Source: Limanda limanda (Eukaryota; Chordata; Actinopteri; Pleuronectiformes; Pleuronectidae). From it: a stretch of DNA of 64,000 bases. Below the pieces are notes generated by a model. That model ran no database searches. It saw only the letters and a list, made by a program, of their open reading frames with translations, and was not told where the DNA came from. Below, one piece after another: positions 47,154 through 59,775 of the stretch; the stretch's first letter is position 1, and each line of letters opens with the position of its first letter. The stretch spans positions 8,742,022 through 8,806,021 of the forward strand of contig NC_083638.1 in assembly GCF_963576545.1 (NCBI RefSeq), read 5' to 3'. The translations under genes and the position numbers were made by a program.

Positions 47154-48239
47154 ATGGGTGAGACGACACAACACGCTCTGCTGCTTCTGCTGTGTCTGTC
47201 TGGGCTCGTTCACCTTTCAGATGCCTTCGTGTTCTGGACAGCCGAGGTGGGAATAAGCTATGCTGAGAACGACAACAAGACCGTGGACAAAAGGTGCGAG
47301 TGTGGCGTGTTTGGTCGTAACTCCCCCCTGGAGGGAGTCGAAGGTGTTGTTCAGCTTCCCACCAGAGACCCCGAGGGATGCGGGCTGAATCCGGGCTACA
47401 AACGTAATGCCAACTTATCGGCCTGGATAGCCCTGGTCAAACGGGGCAACTGCACCTTCAGCGAGAAGATCAATATCGCCAGGCGTCTCGGAGCGGTTGG
47501 CGTGGTGGTGTACAATGCGGACGGCACCGGCGACAGCACCACTCATATGTCTCACACGGGCACAGGGGACACCGTGGCCATCATGATTGGCAATTCTCAG
47601 GGCCTGGAGGTATTAAATCTGGTGGAGAATGGGACAAATGTGTTTATGACTATTAAAGTGGGCAGCCCCCATGGACCCTGGATGGACACCTACTGGCTTT
47701 ACTTCCTGTCCATCGCCTTCTTCATCGTGACAGCCGCCTCCATCGCCTACTTTGGGTTTATCTCCGCAAATCGCCTGTACAGCATGAGACAGCAGAAGAG
47801 CTTCGACAGGAGGCTGAAGTCTGAGGCCAAGAAGGCCATCAGCCGCCTCCAACTGCGCACACTCCAGAGGGACGACGAGGAAACTATGTCCGACTCCCAC
47901 ATGTGTGCCGTGTGCATCGAGTCCTACCGGGTCGGCGAAGTGGTGACGGTGCTCACGTGCGACCACATCTTCCACAAGCCCTGCATCGAGCCCTGGCTGC
48001 TGGAGAGGAGGACCTGTCCCATGTGCAAGTGTGACATCCTGAAGGCCCTGGGGATCGATGATGAGAGCAAGGAGAGCATTTCCGATCACTCGCCAGAAGA
48101 GGTCACTGTGATCACGGTGGCAGGAGGAGAAGCCCTCTACGACGTCCCGCTGACTGGCCCGGCGAGCACCGACCCAGAGAGGCAGCATCGCTATGACAAC
48201 AGGGCCTATGAGGAAGACACAGAGGCTGCGAGAGACTGA
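47154..48239 (+). CDS. PA-TM-RING E3 ubiquitin ligase, RNF128/GRAIL-like, single coding exon
   Basis: Endosomal transmembrane E3 ubiquitin ligase of the Goliath/GRAIL family (361 aa). Seen: signal peptide (residues 1-24, poly-Leu core); protease-associated domain (about 55-168) with LVKRGNCTF and HTGTGDTVAIMIGN; N-glycosylation sites at 41, 87, 99 and 159; transmembrane segment about 181-203; KAISRLQLRTL juxtamembrane block; RING-H2 from Cys251 to Cys291 with all eight ligands (C-x2-C-x14-C-x-H-x2-H-x2-C-x10-C-x2-C) and DILKALGI after it. The ATG lies in ACCATGG, so 47154 is preferred over an in-frame ATG at 47121, which sits upstream of a likely splice acceptor. RNF128 is spliced within its coding region in mammals, whereas RNF133 and RNF148 are not, so this may be a retrocopy-type paralogue. 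Exact orthology is not assigned. Confidence 0.93.
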   Translation: MGETTQHALLLLLCLSGLVHLSDAFVFWTAEVGISYAENDNKTVDKRCECGVFGRNSPLEGVEGVVQLPTRDPEGCGLNPGYKRNANLSAWIALVKRGNCTFSEKINIARRLGAVGVVVYNADGTGDSTTHMSHTGTGDTVAIMIGNSQGLEVLNLVENGTNVFMTIKVGSPHGPWMDTYWLYFLSIAFFIVTAASIAYFGFISANRLYSMRQQKSFDRRLKSEAKKAISRLQLRTLQRDDEETMSDSHMCAVCIESYRVGEVVTVLTCDHIFHKPCIEPWLLERRTCPMCKCDILKALGIDDESKESISDHSPEEVTVITVAGGEALYDVPLTGPASTDPERQHRYDNRAYEEDTEAARD

Positions 48240-48373
48240 ACAACAGCGACAAAACAAAACAGCAACCTTGGATACGCTGAGCCAGCAGAATTATAGAACT
48301 TTAATCTTCCAACAGGAGAAACTCTGTTCATCTTGCAGCCTAACGCAGGCGTGCTAAGAACAAGATTGAGATT

Positions 48374-48379
48374 AATAAA
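48374..48379 (+). terminator. Poly(A) signal of the RNF128-like gene
   Basis: AATAAA about 135 bases past the TGA stop, in an AT-rich stretch. Further AATAAA hexamers at about 49058 and 49600 could give longer 3' ends. Confidence 0.5.
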
Positions 48380-48399
48380 ACAACAACAATCTAAGGATT

Positions 48400-51300
48400 T
48401 TAAATGTTAATGGACGTTGTCTAATTAGCTTTGCATGCAACTGCATTTTCTTTGCATCCTTCTCGACACAAGTGTGTAATTATTGGTAATTCTTGGGTTT
48501 GTTGATGAAGTGACCTAGGGAGGGTTAGAATAGATTCTGGAAACTGATTAGTCGTGGAGGGATACCGGTGTCAAATGACTGTTTTGCATAGTGAACACAC
48601 CTGGTAGGGAGGAGGTGCAGCAAAGCATTTGAATACGTGTTTGAAATCAAGGCCAAATTTTCCTCCTTGTCAGCTTCTCTCTGTCCCTCAGAACTTATCC
48701 GATGTCTTTTCAATCCACAGAAGACTTTGTTCCACTCAGTTGATTTCAAACTATTTCATTTCCCCCTGATCTTCTCTAAATGGAATTTTTTGTGTGTTTC
48801 CATTCGGTTTTTTTTTCCCCCTGTCATGTTACCAAACGTGATTCACATAACGCACCCTGTCGAACACACCCTGGACTGGAACTGCAGCATGACACACATA
48901 GCACTGTGATGAGCTGGAGACATCAGCCTGAGAGCCTGGCGTTCTTCCAAAACACAAAGTCCATGGAAACATGTTTACCACACAGGAGTTGTTCTGGTTC
49001 TTCCTGATTGCTGGCTGGTTAACAGCTACTTCTGAGAAACAGAAATATGGCGGTGCAATAAATGTCGATGATTTGCCTCAGAATGCGTGAAAGTGACGCG
49101 TTCTGGTTTGATGAAATAATATTCGGTGGAGCAGTTGCACTTTTTGGACCCCGGCTGTATATTGAGATATAATATCATACGGAGATTGATCGGTCACGAA
49201 GTTCAACCTGTTAAATTAAAGGGAAAACGTAAACTACGTAAACAGCAGATTTTCATTTAAAGGACCAATTGTTGTCTTTGAGCAGGTTTTCCAGGGTTGT
49301 ACCTTTTTGGTTATATGGAAATGTTTATTCAATCCCTGTGGTCTACCTCTGAGCTCACATTTATATTATACAAACACTTAAAGATACTTTAATTCCAAGA
49401 CTGAGTGTGTAACTCGGTTAATTTCTTTGTTTGCTGGTGGGGATAAAGTGATTATGGGACTTAACATATGACTTAATATATTTTTCTATATTGAATCATT
49501 TTCACGGCTGTTGTACAGATTCCAGGAGTCTTAAATTGTTCTGTTTAAAAATGTACATGACCGGTTGTATTAAATCACATTGATGCTTATTAGAAATGCA
49601 ATAAATCCCTCAAAGTGAGGCCAACTTTATGAGTGGTCTATGTGTGGTACCAGTGTCTCTCTCTCTCTCTCAGAGTTATGGTTTTGTTCCTGTAAACTGT
49701 AATTACCTCTGTGCAGGTGGGAGCCGGTCCGCACCCCCCCACACCCTGGTCCCGAGCTGGATAATCATCATATCACATAAAGGGCCTGACCGGGCAGGCA
49801 CAGATGTGCAGCTGGGTGGAAGTGGAATGTGAATATTAATTTTTTTTCTTTTTTTATCCTTTGGCTTGTTTCAGAAGTACGTCCACAGTCAAGTCTGAAA
49901 TGAAGTTGCAGTATTTTCTCCGGTGTTGTTTCAGCGTCAGTCAGGACTTTGGTCTTGTGTGATTATAACCAGCTGATAAAGTGTAAAATGAGCTTGTTCT
50001 CTACAGGAGAGGTTCTCAGATCAGTTATTGCCCCTCAGGACAGATTGTGGCTTTGATTGTGATATAAGAGCGAGAGTGACATAAGTGAGCAGTTGAAATA
50101 CAGTCTTTTATCTCCTCTCTGATAGTCACGTATCTCATCTGTCTATATATCTGATATATCTCAAACTGTCCAGGGAAGTTGTGTTTTTCTTCTGCGTTTT
50201 GTCTGTTAGTTACAGATTAACTGATATGATATTTGTGCCAGAAACCAGGCATCTTTAGTGGACTGATGTTTGGAGATTTGGATTTGGTGCAGATCCAAAT
50301 AAAAATCTTATCTAGTGAATATAAATGTGTGTCCTTGTCAGAGCTATGAGTCTCTGAGTTCTCTACGGGATATGAAATTTCTCATATTGAATATTTCATT
50401 TTTAATAGAAGCTTCTGTGCCTATATAGGGCCTTCTTATCTAGTCTGTGGCCCTGCTGGTCAGTGGCCTTCGGGAAGTAGCTCCATATTCTTGTGTGTCG
50501 ATCCATCTCTTCGGGCTCTGCAGTAAACATTAATAATTTTCACAATATAATTTTCATCTATAGCATTATAACAAAGGTTCAATATATATTGATTGATTTC
50601 TTATGCATTGTGCTCAGCTAGGAGGTAAAACACATAATGTTCTTCTACCTCCGATTATTTAAATGTTTTGCTTTTTAATCAAGTGTTTGTCTCTGCCTGT
50701 AAAGAATTTTAAACTACAACCATTCAGGAGCAAAAATCAGTCCTTAATATATAATGTGACATTTATTGTGATAATTATATATAACAACTGATGTGAAGCT
50801 TTTTATCTTGATATAATTTTTGGACATATCGTCCAGCCCTATTTTCTCCTCTGTATCCTGCTTTTTGATACAGTAATGCTTAATCTTTGAGTCTGTGTGT
50901 AAGTGTGTGTCTGTGTGTGTGAGTTGGGTCGATGCCAGTGATGTGTTGTGTTGAGGGGGGGAAAGTGGTGAAGCCACAGGGGCCGGAGCAGGAAGACGAA
51001 CAGAGAACGAGCTGAGGGCAGAAGTTTTCTGCAGCGGCATCATACTCCCGAGCCCCATACTGAGTGAGACAAATCTTTCCCCTCGGAGGCAGAACCCAGA
51101 CTGGATCTCAGGCCGGTGCTGTGACCTTAACGTTCATATAGGTGAGATGGTTATAGTGGTTTCACAGCGAGACAGGGAATCGATAGAGATCTAACTGGCC
51201 GGGCTGGGAACAGCTGGCGAGTCGTGGGTGAAAGGCCCAGTCCGCTCAGCGGTGGTGCTCCTCTGATTTATTGCAGCTGTTAAAGAGAAAATTGAGTCAG

Positions 51301-51700
51301 AAGGTTTTCATTTAATGGCACACTAGTGTGTGGCTGTACTCTAATACCACACTTGACCTTCAGCTTCAGATGGGAATCAAACAGTGGAATGAACTCCTGC
51401 GGTGGCCCGAGAGCTTATCTGCTCTGTCTAATCACAGCAAATATCTGCTGTTTACTATTCCTACGAATGAACCTGCAGACATGAAGTTTGGGACTGAATG
51501 AGGAAGGAAATAGCAAAGGAAGCAAGGCCTCGTTTAAATGAGCTAATGTTTCTGATAGTCCTGCAACGCCACCTGGTGGAGAAACCTGCTAATTACAAAG
51601 CATTTTGAATTGTGTGCTCCATTTTTACATTTTTGATCTTCACGTACGAGGGCAATTTCTTGGTCGGGTGGAAAATACAGAGTAATAAATCCCACAGTAA
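48400..51700. other. Intergenic DNA downstream of the RNF128-like gene, no gene seen
   Basis: Only short open frames without domain or splice support. AT content is high in 49.0-50.8 kb. No transposon ends or long simple repeats were recognised. Confidence 0.45.
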
Positions 51701-51724
51701 TGAAACAGAGTACTTTACTGGCCG

Positions 51725-51990
51725 TGCACTTTAATGGCGGTGAGCTCTTTCTTTGAGGAGCCTCAGAGGACCGCGGTGAGACTCATCCTCTGAAACAACA
51801 AGGCACACGGGCCCACGTCGGCCATGCATCCGTCCTCTCCCTCTCTGCAGTGCACCTTCAGCAGAGCAAGAGAGAATCTCTCTAATTAAATTACAGCCTC
51901 TCAGACTCTCGTGCTCCAGACCCGGAGTAATTATCCTAATGAAGGGAGGGAATTTGATTAGAAAAGTGCAGGGGGACACAAATGAATCCA
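51725..51990. promoter_or_regulatory. Candidate conserved non-coding element
   Basis: It has balanced composition, no repeats, and clusters of homeodomain-type cores (CTCTAATTAAATTAC, GTAATTATCCTAATGAAG). It differs from the surrounding low-complexity DNA. Conservation is inferred from texture only. Confidence 0.25.
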
Positions 51991-51999
51991 TCAGACAAT

Positions 52000-54926
52000 G
52001 TTGTAAGTACAATATAAAACATTTATTTTGTCCTCCGAATGCTTGCTCACACCATTAGACCACAAGGCTGAGTATATATGAAATAAAAAATATATGCAAC
52101 CTATCACTCCACATTTTATTAGCTCAATGTTGAAGTGCAAATATTGAGACTTCAGATACTCGATTCAGAGTTTACGACAAATACGTTCACGCCCTTCTCG
52201 AAAGATTAGTTGAAGTTTTGCTGCTGGTTCAGTCTCCTCGTATCCGGCTGCTTAGTTTCGGTGCTGCAGGGATTTTTGCTGCCGTTATTATCTAATCAGG
52301 AAAAGTCAGCTCCACGTGCTCTGCATATATTTACTTTATTATTCCAGCAGCAGTGTTTCAGGCTTGTCCAGGTGAGGGTCTCGCAGCCCCTGTGTGGCGG
52401 CGTCGGCCCTTCCTTCCTCTCGTTGTCCTTCTGGCAGATCAGATAGTGCTGAGTCCACTGGACAGAACAGCTCTCATCCTGTGTCATTGTCGTTACAGCC
52501 CTGTCCCGTCCCGTCCTGTCCTTTGACACTCGCTGGCTCACCCTCCATTGCTCTCTCCGTCCTGCTGACGGACAGCTAAAGGCCACGCAGGCCGACAGGC
52601 AAGGTTAAAGGAAAAAGAGCGGACGTCCGAGGATGAAACGACTCTTCCCCTCAAGCTCAAAGGCTGGGGAAGGAGATGATGTCATGTTGTTATCATAGTC
52701 CCACACAATGGTTCCATTGGAGACCATTTAAAAACTCCTGTTGTTTTTGTGTGTCCTCCATTGTAAGTGTTGAATCTTGTTTTGTTCAGCTGCTGAATGG
52801 GAAGCTCTGATTAACAGTCTGCCATCTGCTGGAGAAATGTGAACACAGCATTGTGTGGACGATCTGAGAAATCAGGGGAAACACTTTGATGATCTCGAGA
52901 AATTGTGTGACAGCTTGATTTCTGTGTCTGTGTCTTTGAGCCAACTTTGTGTGTATGTGTCACTGGTAATAACCCATTGTACAATAAAACTGAAAATAGA
53001 CTGAAATAGTTTTTTTTAACAAAGCCATTCATCCATTGATGAATAGACTTAATTACAAATAGAAATAGATTTACAAAAGAGGAATTATAAAAATAATTTA
53101 CAAATGGAATATGAATCCATCAATAGATATTTCAGAGAGGGGTTAAAAACAGTCAAAACATCAATTCAAATATTCACAAATAAATAATTTGAATCAGAAT
53201 GAAAAATCTGGATTTACAAATTGAATAAGGAGTACAGATTTGAATCAGGCATTTAAAGAGACTTCCTTTCTAATTAGCATTTCCATTTCCTCGCTGCTTT
53301 TCCTTCACATATTTGCCATTGACTTGTTTGAGTCATTCAGCTTCTTTGAGCCTTTTCCTCAACACTTTGGGACACGTGCTGGTAAAATGAACTCCAACAA
53401 TAATGCAAATCAACCATTGGCCGGGTCAAGCACTGACGTCGATGTTGGTAAGAAGGTTTTTCTTTTGTGCTGGAGGAGATGCCGGGTGTGGCTCTCCGAC
53501 CAATCAGAGAGCCAGTTACATTCCCCAAAGGGAGGCTACTGTAAATCCCTTTCAATTTGAACTTCTCATTGATGGATTAATATTTAATTGGTCAATAATC
53601 CTTTTATTGCCCACTAAAATATCAAATACAAATTTGAATTATCTTAAAGGATGAGTGATATAATGGATGGGTAGTTATTAATTAATGATTTGCTTTATTT
53701 TTATTTCTGGGACACTAATGTGCATTAGCTGGTTTGGTGAGGGCCACACAAGGTTTTACTTGTTTGCTGCTGCAGATTCCAAACATTCCCAACATTTGTG
53801 CAGCTCAGTCCTACAGCACAACATTTATACAGAGTGTGATAGTGGCTGCACACTTTTAGAACGGATCTGGAAGAAAATCTCTCTTCATTTTCTCCATTGA
53901 AGTTACAGAAGATCCTTATAAAAGCCTGTAACCAGGATGACGAATGAATCGAGAAATTAAAACATTTGATTCAGAGCAAAATAATGATTGTACTGTACAT
54001 TAATTTAAGACTGAAGGAACTACATATCCCATAAATCATTGCGAATGATCCCTTCCCAGCGCCTCTTTCTGAATTCATCTTTGAACTCTTTTCTTTTCAC
54101 GGTAGCTCTGTGGTGAACTGAATGTAACACTGAATAATCTGATCATAGCCATCATGACTTCACGGTTGTGGTGAACATTTCCATGGTAACAACAAGCTCC
54201 ACCAATCTCAGCTGTGGCTATTACACCTGAGGATTGTGGGTAATCTATCACTTCTTGACATTCTTGACATTTTTCTTAAATTCAATTGATATCATATGTA
54301 TTCGTGGCCTCTACAGGATCAAGTGTCCCTTGGATGGTTATAACATTATTATTAAATCATGGCTGATAATCACAATCAGATTGTGAAAGGTATTTTTTTA
54401 CCTTGTTGTTGGGCTCAAAAGAACACAGAGAGAAGGAGATGCTCTGTTTCCCTTAAAGATAAAAACATCTTTAAAAAACAAAAGATCTGAGGAAGCAACA
54501 TGTTCACATTAAGAATCATCTTCTGTCAAAGTGATGTCTCAGCACCTGTGTGACCCCAGACCTCTGGTCGTCATTTGGCTCAAGCCCAACTTCACATATC
54601 CTGTTTGTTTTGACCATCAATCGCTTTATTTGAATATATTTCACAAAATGAAACGATATGTCAGCAGCCGTTGGTCTCAGCGACCGACTCACACACGGAA
54701 AAAATATCCTCCTGTCTCATTCTGAATGTTGATGGCCCCCGAGGGGACGTTTCCACCAAAGTTTCCTCGTGGAAGAAACTGCCACTCAGCACAGTCGGAC
54801 GACGGGAATCAATGATCAAGCTGCTTTTCATCAGCTCCTGCCATTTTCTGTAATTTTATTCATGCCCATCTTGCTGGAGGCTCGCGCTTCAGAAATGTCA
54901 ATGGTTTGTGAAAGTGGCCATGTGTT

Positions 54927-54968
<42 letters not shown>

Positions 54969-55740
54969 TTGTGTTGCCTTGTTTGTGTGTCAGGCTCTTT
55001 CCCAGCCTTCCATCCATCCTGTCTGATTAGCTCCTCGTGTGACCTGTTGCCTGCGGCGATTAATTAATGACCCATTTGCTTAATTGCAAAGCGCAAGGAT
55101 AGGACAAACAGAAAAGCAACGGAGGGGTTGTGTTGGAGTTGGCAGGGGGGGGGGCTGATGTTTGTGTTTAGACATGAGGGAGAGAGCAGGTGAGACAGAG
55201 TTGAGAATAAATAGGGAAACATTTTCTTTGCACATGTCCCAGGGAGTTTTTCAGCAAATAGGTTACAGGCTGCCGAGTCTCGGCCTGTCTTTTCTGCTGC
55301 CATGTATACATGACCCTTTGTGCATGTGTGTGTGTATGTGTGTGTGTGTCCACCATGGGGTGTGCACGTGTCTAAAGTGACACAACAGAAGCTTTAGGTT
55401 CTTCTCCTGTGTCTGTTTTCTGTGTCACTGTGCTGAGTGGGCCTTTCCTGAACAACAGTTCCCAGTTCACTCCCACCATCTGCCACAGGCCTGCCTGGGC
55501 TTCCCTGCACAGTTTGTCCACAAGCTGTGGCTGCCATTTGCTTTACTAATAAAACTCACTGTGAGGTTTGTCCTCATTTTTCCTACAGCAGGGATCATCG
55601 CTAGGACACGGCTGGACCTCACGTTTCATTATGAAAGAAACTGGGATATGATTAAGTTAGATGGTTGATCGTCTTTTAGTGTGAACATTGAGACCTGTCA
55701 GTGTTTGCATCCATCTAATATTGCTCATTGTAGATCATAT
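52000..55740. other. Intergenic DNA, no gene supported
   Basis: Open frames of 60-106 codons on both strands lack domains. A (GT)n tract is at about 54936-54967. One short frame at 53387-53447 ends at a GTAAGA donor-like site but has no recognisable protein. Confidence 0.45.
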
Positions 55741-55746
55741 GTTTTG

Positions 55747-55998
55747 TAGGGCTGGGCAAGTTAACTCGTTTAATCGAGTTAACTCAAGTGATGAGTTAAC
55801 TCGATTGTTTATCCGCCAATTATTTTTTTTTTTCCTGTTCTGCAGCAGTCAGCAACAGACTTTCACAAAATAAAAGCCTGACTTTCACAATAAAACAATA
55901 AATAATCAAACCTGAGTTAATGCGAGATAAAATAATTAATCGAGTTAACTCATCACTTGAGTTAACTCGATTAAAACGAGTTAACTTGCCCAGCCCTA
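55747..55998. mobile_element. hAT-type MITE with long terminal inverted repeats
   Basis: The 252-bp element is flanked by perfect 8-bp copies of ATGTTTTG (55739-55746 and 55999-56006). Both ends read TAGGGCTGGGCAAGTTAACT inward and stay nearly identical for about 60 bases. That arm is itself built of GAGTTAACTC palindromes. The short centre has a poly-T and no coding frame. Length, termini and target duplication fit a hAT-derived MITE. Confidence 0.88.
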
Positions 55999-56283
55999 AT
56001 GTTTTGATTTTAATATATAAAAGAACCAAAGACTAAATAGGAAGTTATTCTTTTATAGGAGTTCTTCCATCATATGGATACAGAGCAGACTCAAGGTTAA
56101 TCCGTGTTTGAATCAGAGAGATGAATGAAACAGGAGCATTGTCTAATTAAGTTTTTTATTAATACAAAGTCACATGATTGTTCTGAGTTTGAATCTGCAG
56201 GCTGAGCTGTTTAAAAAATGCACTATTTCAAATTTGTACTTCTGGACTTTATTCATCATTTTATCAAACTTATTTGCTGTTTT

Positions 56284-56430
56284 GAACTAGTGACCTGACT
56301 GGGGTGTGCACCCCTCCTCTCGCCAAATGTCTGGCTCCAGTCCCCCCGCCCCCCCAACCCCTCCTCCCGACCCACAAAGGATCAGTATATAGAAGGATAA
56401 GGTAGAGATAATGGATGGATGGGTAAAACA
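56284..56430 (+). mobile_element. Retroposon tail ending in (GGAT)n
   Basis: GTGACCTGACTGGGGTGTGC, 'GTCTGGCTCCAGTCCCCC' and AAGGTAGAGATAATGGATGG appear in order. They match the general pattern of a very common fish retroposon 3' end ('TCCAGGGTGTACCCCGCC', then 'GGCTCCAGC', then 'AAGCGGTAGAAAATGGATGG'). Confidence 0.55.
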
Positions 56431-56945
56431 CCAAGTCAACATGCCAGGGTGGATTATATCCCCCTGGCTTAAGTTGGCATATAGAGCAGTTTTTACATTG
56501 TGGAAAAAATAGAAAGTGGATGGAAAAGGCAGAGAGAAGGGGGGGGGGAGGATTGTACAGTAATGGGGGAGTAATTGGAGGGAGAATGCAGAACTGCTCA
56601 AATCCAGAGGACAAGTCAGCACAAAAATGTAAATGTTAAGAAAACAGATGAACCAAACACAACCTCCTCTGCAGAGAGTTGTCTTCCCTGCAGAGGAGAG
56701 ATGAGTCGACCTCGGGCTCAGAACCGTCCTGGAGGGTCTCACTAACATCTGATCCAGATCCAAGGCTCAATGTTCAGTTGCAGAGCATTTGTTTCACCCG
56801 TTGCACATCAGTGTTGTACTCACAAAACAGTTTATAGACTTTGATATTTCTCCTCCTCCTGACAAACATATATTCATACAAAGTCTTTTTTTTAGATTAT
56901 CCATCCAAAACCTTTTGTTTCGATCCTGAGAATCAAATATGTTAA

Positions 56946-57382
56946 AGGTGACATATTATGCCCATTTTACCACAGTTGATATGGTTCATTGGGGTCTTAA
57001 TGAAATGTCTGAAACATATTTTGGTCAAAATACCACAAAGATCATTTAAAACAGCAGCCTTTTTACCCTGTCTAAAACAGCTCTCCTCATCATCTCACAG
57101 GCTCCGGGGAGCTGACGCTAACGCTAGCTCCAGTGGTGATGATTGCAATGGTGGTCCAAGGCCATGTAGCGAGACTCCCTACATGGGTATGGTATAACTA
57201 TGACGTGTATTCTAGTCGTAATCCCATAGGACGCACTCTAGCGTATCGTTTCTGACATAGAGGAACCACAACAAATCGCAGGAGTTGTTTTTTTCCAGAG
57301 TTTTTTGGACGGTAGACATGCCAGATACCCAAATGAACGTGTAGAAGCACTACAAAAGTGGAATTTTCATAATATGTCCCCT
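56946..57382. mobile_element. TTAA-flanked MITE (piggyBac or Kolobok type)
   Basis: The left end AGGTGACATATTATG and the inverted right end AGGGGACATATTATG differ by one base. They are bordered by TTAA at 56942-56945 and 57383-57386. TTAA target duplication is the signature of the piggyBac and Kolobok superfamilies. The 437-bp body has no transposase frame. Confidence 0.8.
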
Positions 57383-57399
57383 TTAAATTGCAGTGGATC

Positions 57400-59700
57400 C
57401 GCTGGTGTGCATTAAAATGAAATTAACTGACACACATTTGACTATTTACCTTTTTAGATCTGTGAAAACCTGCACAACTTCCTGTTTGATTAATATAACA
57501 CAGCCTTGTCTGAAACGGTGCATCAGGTAGAATCACAGTCAAATCGCTTTCATTCTTTTTCCCCACCTCCTTACTTTTGTTCAGGGAAATTATCTTTCTG
57601 TTTCTTTATGACCTTTTATGATCATTTATTCGGAGCAATAACATTTTTACATAGACCAGCAACCACATAAAAGGGAGATAAACAGAAAAGGACAAAAGTT
57701 AATGATTGAATTTCCTGATTGTAAAATTGTTACTAGTTACTTATTTTATTTCCTTGTGCTACAAACTTGTACGTTAAGACAGTTATCCAGAATATGCCTG
57801 ATGTATAACACAAACCTGATTTAAGTGCTGTTTCAACAGTTTTTTACTTTCTTTTTAAGTATTGCAAGTTGAATCCGGTGACTTTGTGTATTTTAACACA
57901 ATATTACAACGCAAAAGCGCCAGAATCACTTCCAGGGACACTTTGACACTTATTCTTACACCAATATCACAACATCACGAGTGATGAGAGCCTTGGCCTC
58001 AAAAATTAAATACCAAATCGACTCAGCAACTGGTTGTCGTCCTGTTTTTTTTTATCTCTTATGCTTTGTGTCTAATTTCACTAAATGTTGAGGTTGTTTT
58101 TGCCACTTTTATTTCTCTCCGGCGAATGCAGAGTATTTTCTATTGTAAGAGAAACACAAAAGGTGTTGTCGCTGGAGGAGAATAGGAGGCTTTGTCCCTA
58201 CTTTCTATATGTGCAGGCCTGAGTTACATCCCAGTGAAGCTCCCTTTGTCCAGGCAATGGGATAGCTGGTCTGTGGCTGAACCGAGGCCCGGGCGGGGGG
58301 GCGGGGGGAGGAGGATGTGTTGCCGGAGCTCAGAGAAAGATATGAAACCCCGGCTTCAGGTAGGGTCGTGTAGAACACCGTGTGCTGGGCTGTAAACAAA
58401 GCGAATCCTGGCCTCGGGGCTGGAAGAGGATTGTTCTGCTGATAAGAGAGAAAGAGGGAATCACTTGACAAAGTTTGTTTGTGTTCACCTTCTGCAAACT
58501 GCAGCCGCAGCTCTCCGGGACTTTTCCTGTGTGGTCTAGACTGAGCTGGGATTTGCGGTCGGGGTAATTTTAGGACGCCACCAGGGAATCAAACTTTTCC
58601 TCGGTGTCAGAAGCAGTGCCACGTTTTTTCTCACACAAATTGCATAGAGGGACTTCAGAGAGGATTCACACTCCTTCATGTTTTTTAATGTAAGGGAGAT
58701 GAGTGTGCCATTTCTTTGAATATCATTCTACAAACGATAACCCATAATCTAAATCTTTCACTTACAAATGAATTCAGATGTCAACATCCATCAGGTCTGA
58801 ATGCACCAATATCAATTCTAAGATCTGATCACTTTCTTTGTCCTGTGTGAATGCAAATATGTCCTGGTCCTGTCTCCTCAGCTGACGTCCTCTGACCTGC
58901 TGCAGCTTCACAATGAATCAAACTTATTCTCATGCTTTTGACTCACCATACTGTGATTTTACTATCAACACTGGGAAATGAGATCCGGAGACAGGAGACA
59001 CATTCAGCATTTTAATCTCAGGTGTGAACAGACTAACTCAATTTGTGATCAGATCTCTGTGGATGGATGTTAATACCACGTCTGAACAGGACCTTTATGA
59101 CATTTCAGATTCTCGTCAGGTCAGGGATCAGGTGCATAGTGTTTACTTTATTTATCTGTGACATGGGTTCACACCAAACACTGCACCACTGGTGAAGAAA
59201 ACCATTTCCTTCATCATCATTGCACCATATCAGCTTCTCTCTGATCACGTTTTAGTCTTGACTGCTCGTTTTGGGCGTCAAAATTTCCCTGATCCTTGTT
59301 TGAACTCACTCATCCTCAGTCTACGAAGGAATCTATTTGGTCAGACAACTGACGCCTATTTCCTTGAGCCCTTGAATATTTACTTTTGGTGATGGTCTGA
59401 GGAGTGAACCCAAGATGTCAGAGCTCCAGTTTAGTTATTTTACTCCCTCTGCTTTTTTGAAGAGAAACACTTGAGCTCTATGTCTCAGAGATTCTGACTC
59501 CGTCCGGACTTCAAAACTCACTGAGCGTCCTCAATTCCTTCAAGCAGACCTTTAACACCTTGAGTTATATGCTCAGACAACTGGCCTGTATTTTCTAGGG
59601 CCTCGGAACATTTACTTGAAAGTTGGTCTTCAAAATGGAACATTTCCATTCAACTTAAAATTTCAACACGCCTCACAGGGATTAGAACCCATCCTAAAGC
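57400..59700. other. Intergenic DNA, no gene seen
   Basis: No recognisable gene, repeat array or transposon terminus. A GC-rich patch at about 58270-58330 stands out locally but has no protein-like frame. Confidence 0.4.
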
Positions 59701-59703
59701 TTG

Positions 59704-59775
59704 TAAATTCAATTAAATTCAAGTAAATTTTTGTTCTATAGCGTGAAATCCCAACATACACTATAAGGTCGAGGC
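59704..59775 (+). mobile_element. Retroposon 3' remnant
   Basis: AATTCAATTAAATTCAAGT, then TTTGTTCTATAGCGTGAAATC and CACTATAAGGTCGAG. It resembles the fish repeat in which AATTCAATTCAATTTTATTT leads into 'GTATAGCGCCAAATCA'. It is short and diverged. Confidence 0.4.

Noticed and set aside
47613..48257. Minus-strand open frame of 214 codons
   Set aside because: It is the exact antisense of the RING-ligase coding exon.
53387..53447. Short frame beginning Met-Asn-Ser-Asn-Asn-Asn and ending at a GTAAGA donor-like site
   Set aside because: It could be an alternative first exon of an unknown gene, but there is no partner exon or recognisable protein.
58192..58395. GC-rich 67-codon frame
   Set aside because: Composition-driven; no domain or splice structure.
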